From the NCBI GenBank assembly GCA_946902985.2, contig OX336388.2, positions 374,095,387 through 374,159,386 of the forward strand: a stretch of DNA of 64,000 nt. The letters run 5' to 3'. Both the position numbers and the translations under genes were made by a program. Shown in pieces: positions 10,910 to 20,569 of this stretch. How positions within the stretch are numbered: the stretch's first letter is position 1; the number at the start of each line of letters is the position of its first letter. The stretch is from Meconema thalassinum (Eukaryota; Arthropoda; Insecta; Orthoptera; Tettigoniidae). The notes below the pieces were generated by a model, which saw only the letters and a program-made list of their open reading frames with translations, was not told the origin of the DNA and did not search any database.

Positions 10910-11010
10910 AATATTGTAGCGAGTTAGCCGTGTAGGTAGGGGTGCGCAGCTGTGAGCTTTCATTCGAAAGATAATGGGATCGAACCCCACTGTCGGCTGC
11001 CCTGATTCGA
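10910..11010 (+). repeat. tRNA-derived SINE head
   Basis: The A-box-like AGCCGTGTAGGTAGGGGTGC and B-box-like GGGATCGAACCCCAC lie about 45 nt apart, followed by CTGTCGGCTGCCCTGA. This is the head of a tRNA-derived SINE; the body that usually follows is missing or replaced. Confidence 0.65.
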
Positions 11011-11059
11011 TCGAACAGAAAATAAAACAGACACACAACAGTAACACCAATGCAATGAC

Positions 11060-11640
11060 GGATAGTGCTTCATAACTTATGTTGCCGGCGGAACTGAGCA
11101 CGTGCTCCACTCCGGGCAAGCATGCAGCACAGGACGAGGTTCTTCTTTCCAGCATGCTGATCTCGAAAATTTTTAAGCGACTAAGACGTAATATAAACGA
11201 TACTTGTATGCAATAACAAAGGTAATCAATTGGCAGATACTTGTAGGAAGCTATTATTACGAAATATATTTATGTTCTGAGTTCCTTCATGACAAAAAGT
11301 GAGGTAACAAAACCAGTGTAAACTGTCATTAAAAGTAAAAGCCTGTAAGACCCATAGTTGTTACCCAACACTGGACGCTCTATAGAACCAAGCCATTAAA
11401 AACCATTTCCTTCACATGATTTCTGGTTTCATAGATGAGTGAATAAATAACCAAGAAATTCACTGCCTACTGTGGGAAATATAAATGTAATGACATGTAA
11501 TTTCAGTTGCCATGGCAAAGTAATTATCAAGTGTATTATATATCCCAATTGAAGTATAGTATAACTTATATACTGCCTGAAGATTGGTTGGACAAGATGT
11601 TTGTAGAGTCTCAATAATGAACCAATTGTCAACAATAAAC
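11060..11640. other. Unassigned DNA
   Basis: No supported feature. The short ORFs here have no motif. Confidence 0.4.
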
Positions 11641-11649
11641 TACAGCTTG

Positions 11650-11830
11650 TAGTTTAATGTGGCTTACGATCATAAGTCACAGAACCTTCTTTATTATGTG
11701 GAATCCAAACCACTGGATGTGATATTTTACCTCAGAAATCCCAATTGTATTAACCCCAGGAATTGAACCCAGTCCACTGCGGTGAGAGGTGGCACGTTTA
11801 GCCACTGTGCCATCATACTTTCTCCTGCGA
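11650..11830 (-). repeat. tRNA-derived SINE
   Basis: On the minus strand the A-box-like TGGCACAGTGGCTAAACG (about 11806-11790) and B-box-like GGGTTCAATTCCTG (about 11773-11760) are spaced as in a tRNA. The body continues toward 11650. No target duplication was identified. Confidence 0.6.
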
Positions 11831-12379
11831 TATGCATGGAAGAAGTCATATCTGGGTGGGTAAAAGTGGTAATGGTAAAAAGAAGATTTTTATTTTAAAA
11901 ATGGTCCACCATCCCCATTAAATCTCAGGGTATGTACCTAAGAACAGTTCCTACCTAATCAATACTCTACAGGAAATTGTTTTTAGTTATATTACATCAG
12001 ATGTACTAAATTTGAATATGGATCCAAAATGATTCGCTGTATTTCTAAATATCCCAATTTAACACAATCATTGCCAGCCACTCTGCTCCTTTCTGTGAGT
12101 TCAGAGGGAGAGGAAGTCTATTTACTTTGTTATGCAATTTCTGGGTCTTTGAGTGCCTTAAGCAACAGAGGAAATAACAAAAGAAGTGATAGTTCAAAGG
12201 AAGAGCAATGGAACATTCATGTCTGATAACAACCTTCACTCATGACAAATGCTAGTTAAGTAACATTAAAACTTGCTTCATACAAGGTAAAAACAATCAA
12301 AAAACCATGCTGTACATTAAATAATGACTTTATTCATTGAATAAAATCAAAGCAATACATTAAATTGATATTGTCTTAC
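11830..12379. other. Putative intron sequence, no feature seen
   Basis: The DNA lies downstream of the donor of the minus-strand exon at 12380. Nothing else is supported. Confidence 0.4.
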
Positions 12380-12594
12380 CTGTATGAGCTCAGGGGTGGG
12401 CGTCCTGGCCGGAGGGATTGGCTGCGGAACAGCCTTCAGCAACTCGGTAGAGGGGGAGGGGGGCGGGGGTGCCTTTCTCCGCACTGAGCTAGCAGCAGCT
12501 CCTGCGGAGGATGTGGACGCAACTTCAGTCGATTGACTCTCAACATCTCCGTCCACGCTCTGGAATGAGGCACGTGGGATATCCACTATCGCTT
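12380..12594 (-). CDS. Proline-rich exon, probably of the multi-PDZ gene
   Basis: The minus-strand exon is bounded by an acceptor (GTCTGCAG, exon starting at 12594) and a textbook donor (ACAG/GTAAGA, exon ending at 12380). It holds 2 nt plus 71 codons. The reading frame is open and GC-rich against AT-rich flanks. The product contains VDIPRASFQSVDGDV, a Ser/Ala stretch, RRKAPPPPSPS, and ends ARTPTPELIQ. Low-complexity Pro-rich linkers of this kind separate PDZ domains in PATJ/MUPP1-type scaffolds and could bind SH3 or WW domains. It starts in phase 1, while the nearest upstream exon (45112) ends in phase 0. At least one exon is therefore missing between them, or this belongs to another gene. 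Confidence 0.6.
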
Positions 12595-12599
12595 CTGCA

Positions 12600-13256
12600 G
12601 ACGTTTGATTGAGACACTTGACTTCTCATCAGAAGTGAAACCAAATACTAAAACTGCTTGCTCAGTGAAAATGTTCTCCCACGAGCCACCTCTCCTTCTC
12701 ATCCCAGAAACGCTAGTAGCTCTCTTTACTGAACAGCTACATACAGACCATAATTTGATGTTGAACATACAAATGATGGTCTTAAGTCTAGCCACACAAG
12801 GGGAGGTGCAGGGGAAGCTAGCTATATACCAAACAAGTATATCGTCGCTGAACGAGCAATACAGCGTAACTGACAATGTTCTTGCTTCTCACGTCTACGA
12901 AATATATGTGGACATACAGTCCATAATTTTCATTATGTCTATTTCCTCTGGGTTAACATAAAGGAAAATGAACCATAAATACATTGTACTCTAGTACAAT
13001 CAGGTTCATTTTACTCTTTCTTACTTCACTCTTGCACACAAAGACACCATGTAGAATATGTTGTGAATCCATGCTGATTTTTCTTCGAGCAATCTGTAGT
13101 CAGCCTCAGTCATAATAAAACATCAAAATATAAAAATCACTACAAAAAATCAATGTTCACATTTAAACAGTTGCTAACAAAACTTAAAATTCAAATGATA
13201 TACTGGTAACAGAATTATTTTGGTTAGCAAGAGTTTAAATGTAAGACATGATCTTA
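12600..13256. other. Intronic DNA, no feature seen
   Basis: ORFs on both strands here are short and without motifs. The minus-strand ORF 12876-12586 overlaps the exon acceptor in another frame. Confidence 0.4.
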
Positions 13257-13510
13257 TGTAGTTATTTATTTCATATGGCAAAATAAGGATACATTGCGGC
13301 AAAGAATTAAAAACAAACAGGTAACAAAGAGGTTAAAATATATACAATATTTACAAAGTAGATTTTAGGTACCATAACAATTCAGGTATTTACAGCCAGT
13401 TGAGAACATCATCGGTTGCACTGTTTAGGTCATGAATGGTTCCTTCATATCTCCTCCTTGGACACTCTAGGGAAACATGCTGAATGGTCTGAGGTACATC
13501 TTATGAAGTG
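13257..13510 (-). pseudogene. LINE C-terminal tail and 3' UTR
   Basis: Minus-strand translation from about 13497 gives QTIQHVSLECPRRRYEG, then TIHDLNSATDDVLNWL and a stop. This matches the Cys-containing C-terminal tail of Jockey-type LINE reverse transcriptases, where a CECP-like core is followed by a short helix. About 110 bp of AT-rich 3' sequence ends with GAAATAAATAACT near 13260. Everything upstream is missing. Confidence 0.55.
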
Positions 13511-13889
13511 ATATTTATGATTTGATGGTTTCTTATTGCTGAGGAAAAGCTACAGATTGTCCAAAAAATGTACTAAGCTTTGTTGCAAATGTTTTGGTGC
13601 AGAAAGATGGAAGATTTATAGATTATGTTTAGTTCACTTATAGGAAAATTAACCTAATGAAAACTGTTCTGTTGGACTGTACATCCACATATGATTGGCA
13701 GTCATGACAAGTCATGAGGATAACAATGGAAATAAAGAACATTGTCAGATATGAGGTATTGCACGCTCAGAGACGATATGTAGGCTACACTACTGGAAGT
13801 GAACTACCCACTTAGTATAACAATGAATACAACACCTAACACATTCAGTCAACTACCCATCTTTTGAATTTTATATACAGCATTATGTA
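13510..13889. other. Unassigned AT-rich DNA
   Basis: No feature is supported. Confidence 0.4.
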
Positions 13890-14097
13890 CAGTCGCTCAA
13901 GCAGAGAAAAGCACACTCTTTTGGCCAAGTCATACTGGCAGGTTTAAACAGCAGTATCAGGGATTATAAGTATAGTATATTATGAGGGAACTCTACTCAT
14001 TCCTTTGAGTTTTGGCTTTGGACTCAGGAACTAAACAAGAAATAAATAAAAACTGTGTTGTTACGAAGAACGCACTCACTCTTTGTTTGAGCGACTG
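13890..14097. mobile_element. Tc1/mariner-type MITE, 208 bp
   Basis: The termini CAGTCGCTCAA and TTGAGCGACTG are perfect inverted repeats, with weaker pairing beyond (GAGAAAAGCACAC against its partner). TA flanks both ends (13888-13889, 14098-14099). It has no coding capacity. Confidence 0.8.
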
Positions 14098-14126
14098 TAC
14101 ATAACGTACTATACATACCATTAATG

Positions 14127-14630
14127 AAAGCTTTCCAGTCGGTCAACACGAATTGTGTCGAATCACATTAGGCGGGAAACATGTATTTATACATCCTAAC
14201 CGCGGCTTCGGTGGCGTAGTCGGTAGCATGCTGAACTGCTATGCCCAAGATAGCGGGTTCAAACCCGGCCGAAGTCGTCGGATTTTTTAAGAGCGTTAAA
14301 AATCCTTCAGTATGCCTTCCTTCGGAGGGGAAGTAAAGCCGGTGGTCCCATGTCATAGATTTATGGCATGTAAAAGATCCTTTCACAGACTAAACTTGTG
14401 TAAAGCAAAATTTGTTAGGTTAGATTTCGTCAGAACGCTCTATCAAAGATCCAACGTTCACCACTAGGTATCATTGATATCTGGTGGCGAAAGTTGGAAC
14501 TACTTGAAATTGAACGGAACTTGTAGCTCACCCTTTAGGGTGTCCGCTGGAAGCAGCTACAGACTCAGGTGAGCCGAACATGTCCTCGGACACTCCCGGC
14601 ACTAAAAGCCATACAATAAATAAATAAATA
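14127..14630 (+). repeat. tRNA-derived SINE, left arm of an inverted pair
   Basis: The SINE has an A-box-like TGGCGTAGTCGGTAGCATGC (14213 onward) and B-box-like GCGGGTTCAAACCCGG, a body with TATGCCTTCCTTCGGAGGGG and GTAGTTCC-like segments, and an AAATAAATAAAT tail. About 70 bp upstream of the tRNA head (from AAAGCTTT at 14127) is also shared with the inverted copy at 14901-15407. Confidence 0.8.
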
Positions 14631-14639
14631 ACCTGAAAA

Positions 14640-14890
14640 GAAACATTTATGTACATATGAGCATGCTATTTTGTGATAAATATCACTTTCAGGTTCATCA
14701 TCGTCATCAGCTTCTGAAAGCTTAAAGCCATATCGTTGCAGCCGTTTCTTAAGGTCTTCAGCAGTTCTCTTCATATTGACATATGAGTCACATTCCATTT
14801 CTTTGACAATGTTCTTGAGATGCAATTGTCTTGGTTGTCCGCTTGGTTTCTTCCCCAAAATTTTTCCTTCAAAAATTACCTGGAGGAGAG
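14640..14890 (-). pseudogene. LINE C-terminal fragment between inverted SINEs
   Basis: The minus strand reads FEGKILGKKPSGQPRQ, HLKNIVKEMECDSYVNMKR and AEDLKKRLQRYG. This is the GK-GRPR...KQI...CGSYVEMKR tail found at the C-terminus of the RTE-like LINE copies at 15640-16415 and 61510-62155, here as a different, diverged family. Only the tail remains. Confidence 0.55.
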
Positions 14891-14900
14891 TGTCATGTCT

Positions 14901-15407
14901 GAGTTATTTATTTATCGTATGACTTTTAGTGCCGGGAGAGTCCGAGGACATGTTCGGCTCGCCAGAGGCTGTAGCTGCTTCAAGTGGACACTCATTGGGT
15001 GAGCTATAAGTTCTGTTCAATTTCAAGTAGTTCCAACTTTTGCTACCAGATATGACTGATACCTAGTGGTGAACGTTGGAACTTTGATAGAGCGTTTCAA
15101 GGAAATCTAACCTAGAAATTTAGCTTCACACAAGTTTAGTCTGTGGAAGGATCTTTTACATGCCATAAATCTATGACATGAGACCGCCAGCTTTACTTCC
15201 TCTCCAAAGGAAGGCATACTGAAGGATTTTAACGCTCTTAAAAAATCCGATGACTTCGGCCGGGTTTGAATCCGCTATCTTGGGCACAGTAGTTCAGCAT
15301 GATACCAACTACGCCACCAAAGCCGCTTCAGGTTAGGGTGGATAAATACTTGTTTTCCTGCCTAATGTAATTGGACACAATTTGTGTTGACCGACTGAAA
15401 AGCTTTC
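14901..15407 (-). repeat. tRNA-derived SINE, right arm of an inverted pair
   Basis: This is a minus-strand copy of the SINE at 14127-14630, with tail (TTATTTATTTAT) at 14901 and tRNA-like head near 15330-15260. The shared segment continues past the head to AAAGCTTT near 15404, so the match covers about 505 bp. Differences are scattered substitutions and small indels. Confidence 0.8.
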
Positions 15408-15639
15408 TTTAACAGAACTAATAGAACACTGAAAAATGGCTTCTAATACTTCAACTATACATACTGTATTTTTCAACATTTCCACTTCTGAAAAAATCAT
15501 TACCTACCCTTTGCAATACAAGAGACATTTAGTTTAAAATCTAGCCAAGTCCATCTATGAAAGAGAGTCACTTGGATTCTTACTTCCCATATTTCAAAAC
15601 ACTAAAAGTAATTAGTTGTTCATTTTATTCGAAGTGTGT

Positions 15640-16415
15640 CTAACCCCTGTCTAATGAAACGTTTTATGATGCAAATCAGTAACAATGGTATGGACTCCAT
15701 CTTGAGGAAAGAATTCATGATGAAAATTAATAAATATAAAACAAAAATATTGGAATGCAGCCGAAATAAATCAGAATCCTCTACAGACATCAAATTGGCA
15801 GGTAAAAAACTCAAGGAAGTAGGAGACTTCTGTTATTTAGGAAGCAAAATAACCAGTGATGGACGAAGCAAAGAGGATATAAAAAGTAGGTTAGCTCAGG
15901 CAAGGAAAGCATTTCTACAGAAAAGGAATCTGTTGACATCGATTATAGATTTAGGTGTTAGGAAGTCATTTTTGAAGGCCTTTGTCTGGAGCGTGGCACT
16001 CTATGGAAGTGAAACTTGGACTATTGGTGCAGCAGAAAAGAGGAGAATTGAAGCGTTTGAAATGTGGTGTTACAGGAGAATGATGAAGATCAGATGGGTA
16101 GATAGGGTTACAAACGAAGAGGTATTAAGACTAGTGGGAGAGGAGAGATGTTTCTGGTGACTGCTAACGAAGAGAAGAGATAGGTTGGTAGGACACATAC
16201 TAAGACACCCAGGAATAGCAAGCTTAGTTATGGAAGGAAGGGTCGAGGACAAGAACTGTAGGGGTAGACCAAGGTTAGAAAATGTTAAACAGATTGCCTC
16301 GGACGTAGGGTGTGGTAGCTATGTAGAGTTGAAACGATCAGCTCAGGACAGGGAGTCATGGAGAGCTGCATCAAACCAGTCAAAAGTCTGAAGACTCGAA
16401 CAACAACAACAACAG
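15640..16415 (+). pseudogene. RTE-like LINE 3' fragment
   Basis: Two ORFs in different frames (15636-16160 and 16185-16391) make up the thumb and C-terminal region of a non-LTR reverse transcriptase. Segments in order are KEVGDFCYLGSKITSDGRS, ALYGSETWTIG, MKIRWVDRVTNEEVLRL, LVGHILRHPG, and GRPRLENVKQIASDVGCG. The frame changes near 16157 (a TGA where TGG would be expected) and again just after. The 3' end after AAGTCTGAAGACTCGAACAA is an (AAC)n short-repeat tail (16399-16417). Copies of the same family lie at 17330-17860 and 61510-62155. Confidence 0.8.
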
Positions 16416-16419
16416 TAAC

Positions 16420-17320
16420 AAAGTTTGCTTCATGTCTCAAAACAGGGGATATACAAATAACAGCGATCCTTATTCAAAAGTGGACTTGACGGTTTAAAAC
16501 TAAATTACTCAGTCTTCATCACCAGCAGTAATGCCAGCATTTTTCACTTGAGGAGGTATTCAGGTGAGGATTGCAGAATTGGGGGACAAATTTTATATTA
16601 TCTTTCAGATCCATTACCTATGTTTCTCCACAATTTTCTTTACAAATATTCACTTGGTCACAAATGGGCATGTTTCATTCTCGTCTTTTTTAAATTCTGA
16701 ATATTGTTACCGAGATATACTGTAGAAAAATTAATAAATTAATTAAACCTGAAGAACAGACATTTCAAATTCTAAAACCTGACAGCATATGTAAGATAAT
16801 GAATGCATTAGTGGAACTGGAAATAATCTAACACAGACGGAAGCTAAAACATTTATTTGTCATTTATGAAGTAACGTCTTTCGAACTGCAGACAGTCTTG
16901 ATTTGGAGACTGTTTCTGCTCGCTCCCACTTAGAATAATGTTTATGAAATTAATGATTTGCCTCCAATATCTCATCCATTTTGTGAGGAGGAAGTCTAAT
17001 GAACCTTCAAAGCTGGCTCTACTGACATCATTAGACATGTTCAGCAGTAACAAGCCTTATTAATTGAGTGGGCTATATACTATGCCAGATACAATCTTTC
17101 ACTAGAAGCTTATACTAATTCATAAAACTATACTTTTTGGCAAAAAATAGTTGAATTAATACTGTTTAATGAATTCTGATTTTAAAAATTTTTGGAAGAT
17201 CAGGTTTGAGCTATGCAAGTTCTTAAGGATGACGTTGGCCTACAATATCTTACAGTCATTTGTAAAATATGGGTGTTTTTCTATAGTAACTGCCCACTTT
17301 GGAATTTGAGGCCACAACAT
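16420..17320. other. AT-rich DNA, no feature seen
   Basis: No supported gene or repeat. The ORF 17053-16853 has no motif. Confidence 0.4.
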
Positions 17321-17329
17321 TAAGAATTA

Positions 17330-17661
17330 TCGAAAATAGATACCGTACCTCTTTCCTGAACTAATCGTTTCATCTCTAAATGGCTACGGCACCCTACATC
17401 CAAGGCTATCTGTTTAACATATTCTAATTTTGCCCTTTTGGACAATTCTTGTCCTCCATCCTTCCTTGCATAACTAAGCTTGCTATTCCTGGGTGCCTTA
17501 GTATGTGCCCTACCAGAGTATCTATTTGTTTCATTAGCACTCACCAAAAACATCTCTCCTCCCCCAATTATCTGAATACTTTTTCATTTGTTACTCTATC
17601 TACCTACCAAATCTTCCTCATTCCCCTGTAACACCACATTTCAAGTGCTTCTATCCCTCTC

Positions 17662-17716
<55 letters not shown>

Positions 17717-17860
17717 GACTTTATTGGCCACATTGGACCACTTGAGTCTTCCATGTACACGTTTTCTCTTTTATATTGCTCTAACAATCAAGTTTCATTT
17801 CCATAGGGTGCCACACTGCAAACAAAGGCTTACAAAAATTACTTTCTAATACCTAAATGC
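17330..17860 (-). pseudogene. RTE-like LINE fragment split by a short insertion
   Basis: The minus strand matches the family at 61510-62155: KLEYVKQIALDVGCRSH, LEMKRLVQE and the nucleotide phrase around TTACTTTCTAATACCTAAAT. The copy is interrupted at 17667-17764 by an (ATT)n run plus about 45 bp. Both sides of that insert carry TCTCTTTTA (17658-17666 and 17765-17773), a likely 9-bp target duplication. Confidence 0.65.
17664..17716. repeat. (ATT)n microsatellite, tail of inserted fragment
   Basis: Trinucleotide run at one edge of the insert described in the LINE 17330-17860. It is followed by GACTTTATTGGCCACATTGG. Confidence 0.85.
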
Positions 17861-18158
17861 ATTGTCTACCCCTCAATCAGATTGTAATTGGCAGAGGAAA
17901 ATCACTCTATATGATGGTGGTAAAAAAAATCAGCTAAAATTAGCATCTTTTCAATCACTTATTTTATTTCTTACGCGTCCTCGACTTACAAGGCTGCTAA
18001 TATACAAAGCTTAACAATCATAATGAGGCGAAAGAAGAAAAATTAGAAGGTTAACAAACTACGACTAATGAACTATGAAATGTATGACACACATATAAAT
18101 TAGAATAAAAGACCTGAAGAGTGGACAAGCCGCAACTAAAAATAAATAATTAAATTAG

Positions 18159-18460
18159 CTATTCAGCCTTAAAATACACAACGTCGGCGTCGGCGGCTGT
18201 AACTCGATTCCAAGTAAACATACTTCTTCCTGCATAGAGCTTTTCAGACCAGCTTGTGGATGTGCTTCTGATGACTAAACAGGCCAATCCTTGCATAAAA
18301 CATGCGCCCACATAAATTGCACTCAATGGTCGGGGGAGGGCGGGGTTGCAATTGACGAAGCTTTCTTGCTTGTCGCTTGGCCTCTTTATGTCTGCGACGT
18401 TCTTCCTCAAAGAAGTTGACAGCCGTCGTTGTAGTGTTCCGCCAGAACACACATAATTTA
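18159..18460 (-). pseudogene. C2H2-bearing LINE C-terminal tail
   Basis: The minus-strand ORF 18450-18244 reads FFEEERRRHKEAKRQARK and then ECNLCGRMFYARIGLFSH followed by QKHIH, a C2H2 zinc finger (C-x2-C...H-x3-4-H). Such a single finger with an ARIGL(F/I)SH core is a familiar C-terminal tail of some LINE pol proteins. It is probably the end of a LINE copy distinct from the RLE-type fragment next to it. Confidence 0.55.
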
Positions 18461-19740
18461 CAAATATAGGTGATTTCTCAAAATACTAATGGATCCCTTA
18501 AAGGCTGTTACTGCTATGGTATTAATGGTGGCATTTGAGATACGAAATTTTTTACACATTGCAGCAAAAAGAGAAGGTATTGTTCCCCGGGCCCCCACTA
18601 ATAACCCAATAACTTCTATTTCTTGAAGGCTGTAATTTTCCTTGTAGAAAGGTACTGTAGGCTCGTAAATATCCTTCTTTTCATTGTTCACTTCATCTGG
18701 CTGCTCGGCGTGGTTTCAAAACGCACGGTTGGATCTGATATATAACCCTTCTTCTTATCCTCCTCGTAGGCTATGATGTCAATGCGCCTGGTACTGCCTT
18801 GCGTGTCTAACCCTGAAACTTCTTTATGCACCGCAAAGCCAACATCCTTCAGATTATCTACAAGGATGGATTTCACTGAGTGATGTCTTGTGTTATGTAG
18901 AGCCTCACCATAATTGCAGAACCCAAGGACATGAGGGAGGGTTTCAATCTCGTTGCTACAGCGGCTTCTGCCTGGTACAGCTCTAACTGCGGCTACATTA
19001 CATACAAGCTTCAGCCCATCCTTCCATTCAGAGCTGGAAAGACCCTTGTGGTGCCACACCCATTTATAAGATGGCGTGAACTGCTTGTAGAGAATGACCC
19101 CTTTTCCTTTCTGAGTTAACCGACACCACGCTTCAAACTGTTGATCTCTTAAATATGACCGTACTTTTTGAATGTCTACAAAGTTATCTCGAGGACCAAG
19201 AAATGTTTGTTAAACAAACGTCGACCTCTTTTCCAATGTCTCTCGTGTTCACAATGTATTCATTTTGTGTTTTTCTGAGAGTTTGTAAACCATTTATTTG
19301 CTGGAGCACAGCCTCCCATTGCATCCTAAATAATCCGAGACCTTTGTACTTTCTGTGAGTATAGACCATGCATCTGGAGTATCTGTGAATATTAGCCAAT
19401 TCTTTTACCACTTTCTTATAGAGTGACCTTCCAAGAGTATCCTCTGCCAATAACAAACCGATTGAGAGGTAGACACTAACAGAGTTCCCTTGTAAAATGA
19501 CAATGTCACCAGCAAATCTCAGATTTGCAATAACACTACCACCTTAAACCTTAGTTCCTAATGAAAATTTCCATCATTGCCCGTTAAATGCACAGACTGA
19601 AAAGTACGGCTTACAAATTATGGACTTGGCTCACACCTCCCTGAATACCTGCTTCTCTCTCATGTCCTTCAGCTATAATAACTACAGTCTGATTTCTATA
19701 CAGAGTGGTAAAAACCTCACTGTCAATGCTACAAATTGGG
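18460..19740 (-). pseudogene. R2-superclade-like LINE with restriction-like endonuclease, broken
   Basis: Minus-strand pieces in changing frames read, from upstream: an RT segment (YRNQTVV...GIQGGVSQ near 19710, then a degenerate catalytic area AGDIVIL near 19505), KYKGLGLFRMQWEAVLQQI (19360-19300), a Cys/His segment SRCSNEIETLPHVLGFCNYG (18990-18900), and a nuclease-like core STRRIDIIAYEEDKK followed by SDPTVRFE (about 18810-18730). It ends VIGLLVGARGTIPSLF and ILRNHLYL. The order RT, zinc-binding CCHC-like segment, PD-(D/E)XK-like nuclease is that of R2/R4-type LINEs. Stops and frameshifts make it non-functional. The join between the RT part and the rest (19456-19500) could be a chimera. 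Confidence 0.6.
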
Positions 19741-19794
19741 GAAACCACAGAGAGGACTAATTCGAGTATGCCAAGTAAAGTGAGTCAGCAATGT

Positions 19795-19990
19795 TTGATC
19801 ACTAGGGCTCGGATTTTTAGGTGCTAAAAATCGGGGAAATATTTATTTTTTATGTATTAAATATTTCTGAAATATGTGACAAAAAAGTGAAAATATTTCA
19901 TTATAATTTAGTTTATTAATGCGAATATAAACAATATGCAGCACTCTTGAATGCAATTTATTCTATGTCTCACTAACTGCTGAAGCATTA
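19795..19990. other. Possible hAT terminus
   Basis: TAGGGCTCGGATTTTTAGG at about 19804 resembles the terminal sequence of hAT elements. It lies just downstream of the minus-strand hAT-type fragment at 20000-20568. The opposite terminus was not found, so this is tentative. Confidence 0.3.
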
Positions 19991-19999
19991 CAATACACA

Positions 20000-20568
20000 A
20001 CGAGATACATCTTCAGGTTGTCCATCACAAATGACCGATGATTATCGCGAAACACTTCTTCTGAAGACGCGAAACTGCGGCGATATGTTTCTTGTCCTTG
20101 AAGCAAAGCAAAGCCAACTCCATATAGACCATGGAGGCCCTGGGAGTAGTGGAAGGTAGAGGCTTCCACTTTTTGTGACATCAGCCCTAGATGGGATGGA
20201 GTTGTCAGCTCCACGCCCGGCTGTCTTTGCTCCCAGGAATTACACTGGTACTCATTTCTGGTGTAGGCTGAGTGAACCCCATGGCCATTTGTTTTTCCGA
20301 AAGTGGTAGTTTTGTTTGTACAATCCACTACCCGGGTGGGGATCGAACCCACTCCCTTTCAGTTAGAAACTCAGCGCCTCTACCGACTGCGCCACACAGC
20401 CCCTTTCTTGCCCTTGAGGTGTGGTGTAACTTGAGATCGCTGTTCAGCCTTGATTGCTTTCCCACATGGTTGGCAGAACAGAACACCCACATCAGAAGTA
20501 CAATTATCCTTAAACTCTGCAACATACTGCTGCAGACGATAATTTGTAGTTGCTTTTACTTGAGACAT
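20000..20568 (-). pseudogene. hAT-type transposase N-terminal fragment split by a SINE
   Basis: The minus-strand ORF starting at 20568 (MSQVKATTNYRLQQYV) contains VLFCQPCGKAIKAEQRSQV, then HLKGKK: a C-x2-C...H BED-like finger of the kind found at the N-terminus of hAT transposases and CGGBP1-like proteins. The frame is cut by the SINE at 20102-20403. Beyond it, 20101-20045 continues with KKHIAAVSRLQKK, which would supply the second His. The catalytic domain is missing. It is derived from a transposon; a domesticated gene is unlikely. Confidence 0.6.
20102..20403 (-). repeat. tRNA-derived SINE with target duplication
   Basis: The tRNA-like head is on the minus strand at 20403-20330, with A-box-like TGGCGCAGTCGGTAGAGG and B-box-like GTGGGTTCGATCCCCACC. 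The body follows down to 20102. Near-perfect 14-bp direct repeats flank it: TTTCTTGTCCTTGA (20088-20101) and TTTCTTGCCCTTGA (20404-20417). Confidence 0.85.
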
Positions 20569-20569
20569 T

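Noticed and set aside
12586..12876. 96-codon minus-strand ORF overlapping the exon acceptor
   Set aside because: It is in a different frame from the well-supported exon and has no motif; it covers intron and acceptor.
14865..14885. CCTCCAG/GTAATTT on the minus strand as another recursive splice site
   Set aside because: It lies within the coding sequence of a LINE tail and its pyrimidine tract is weak.
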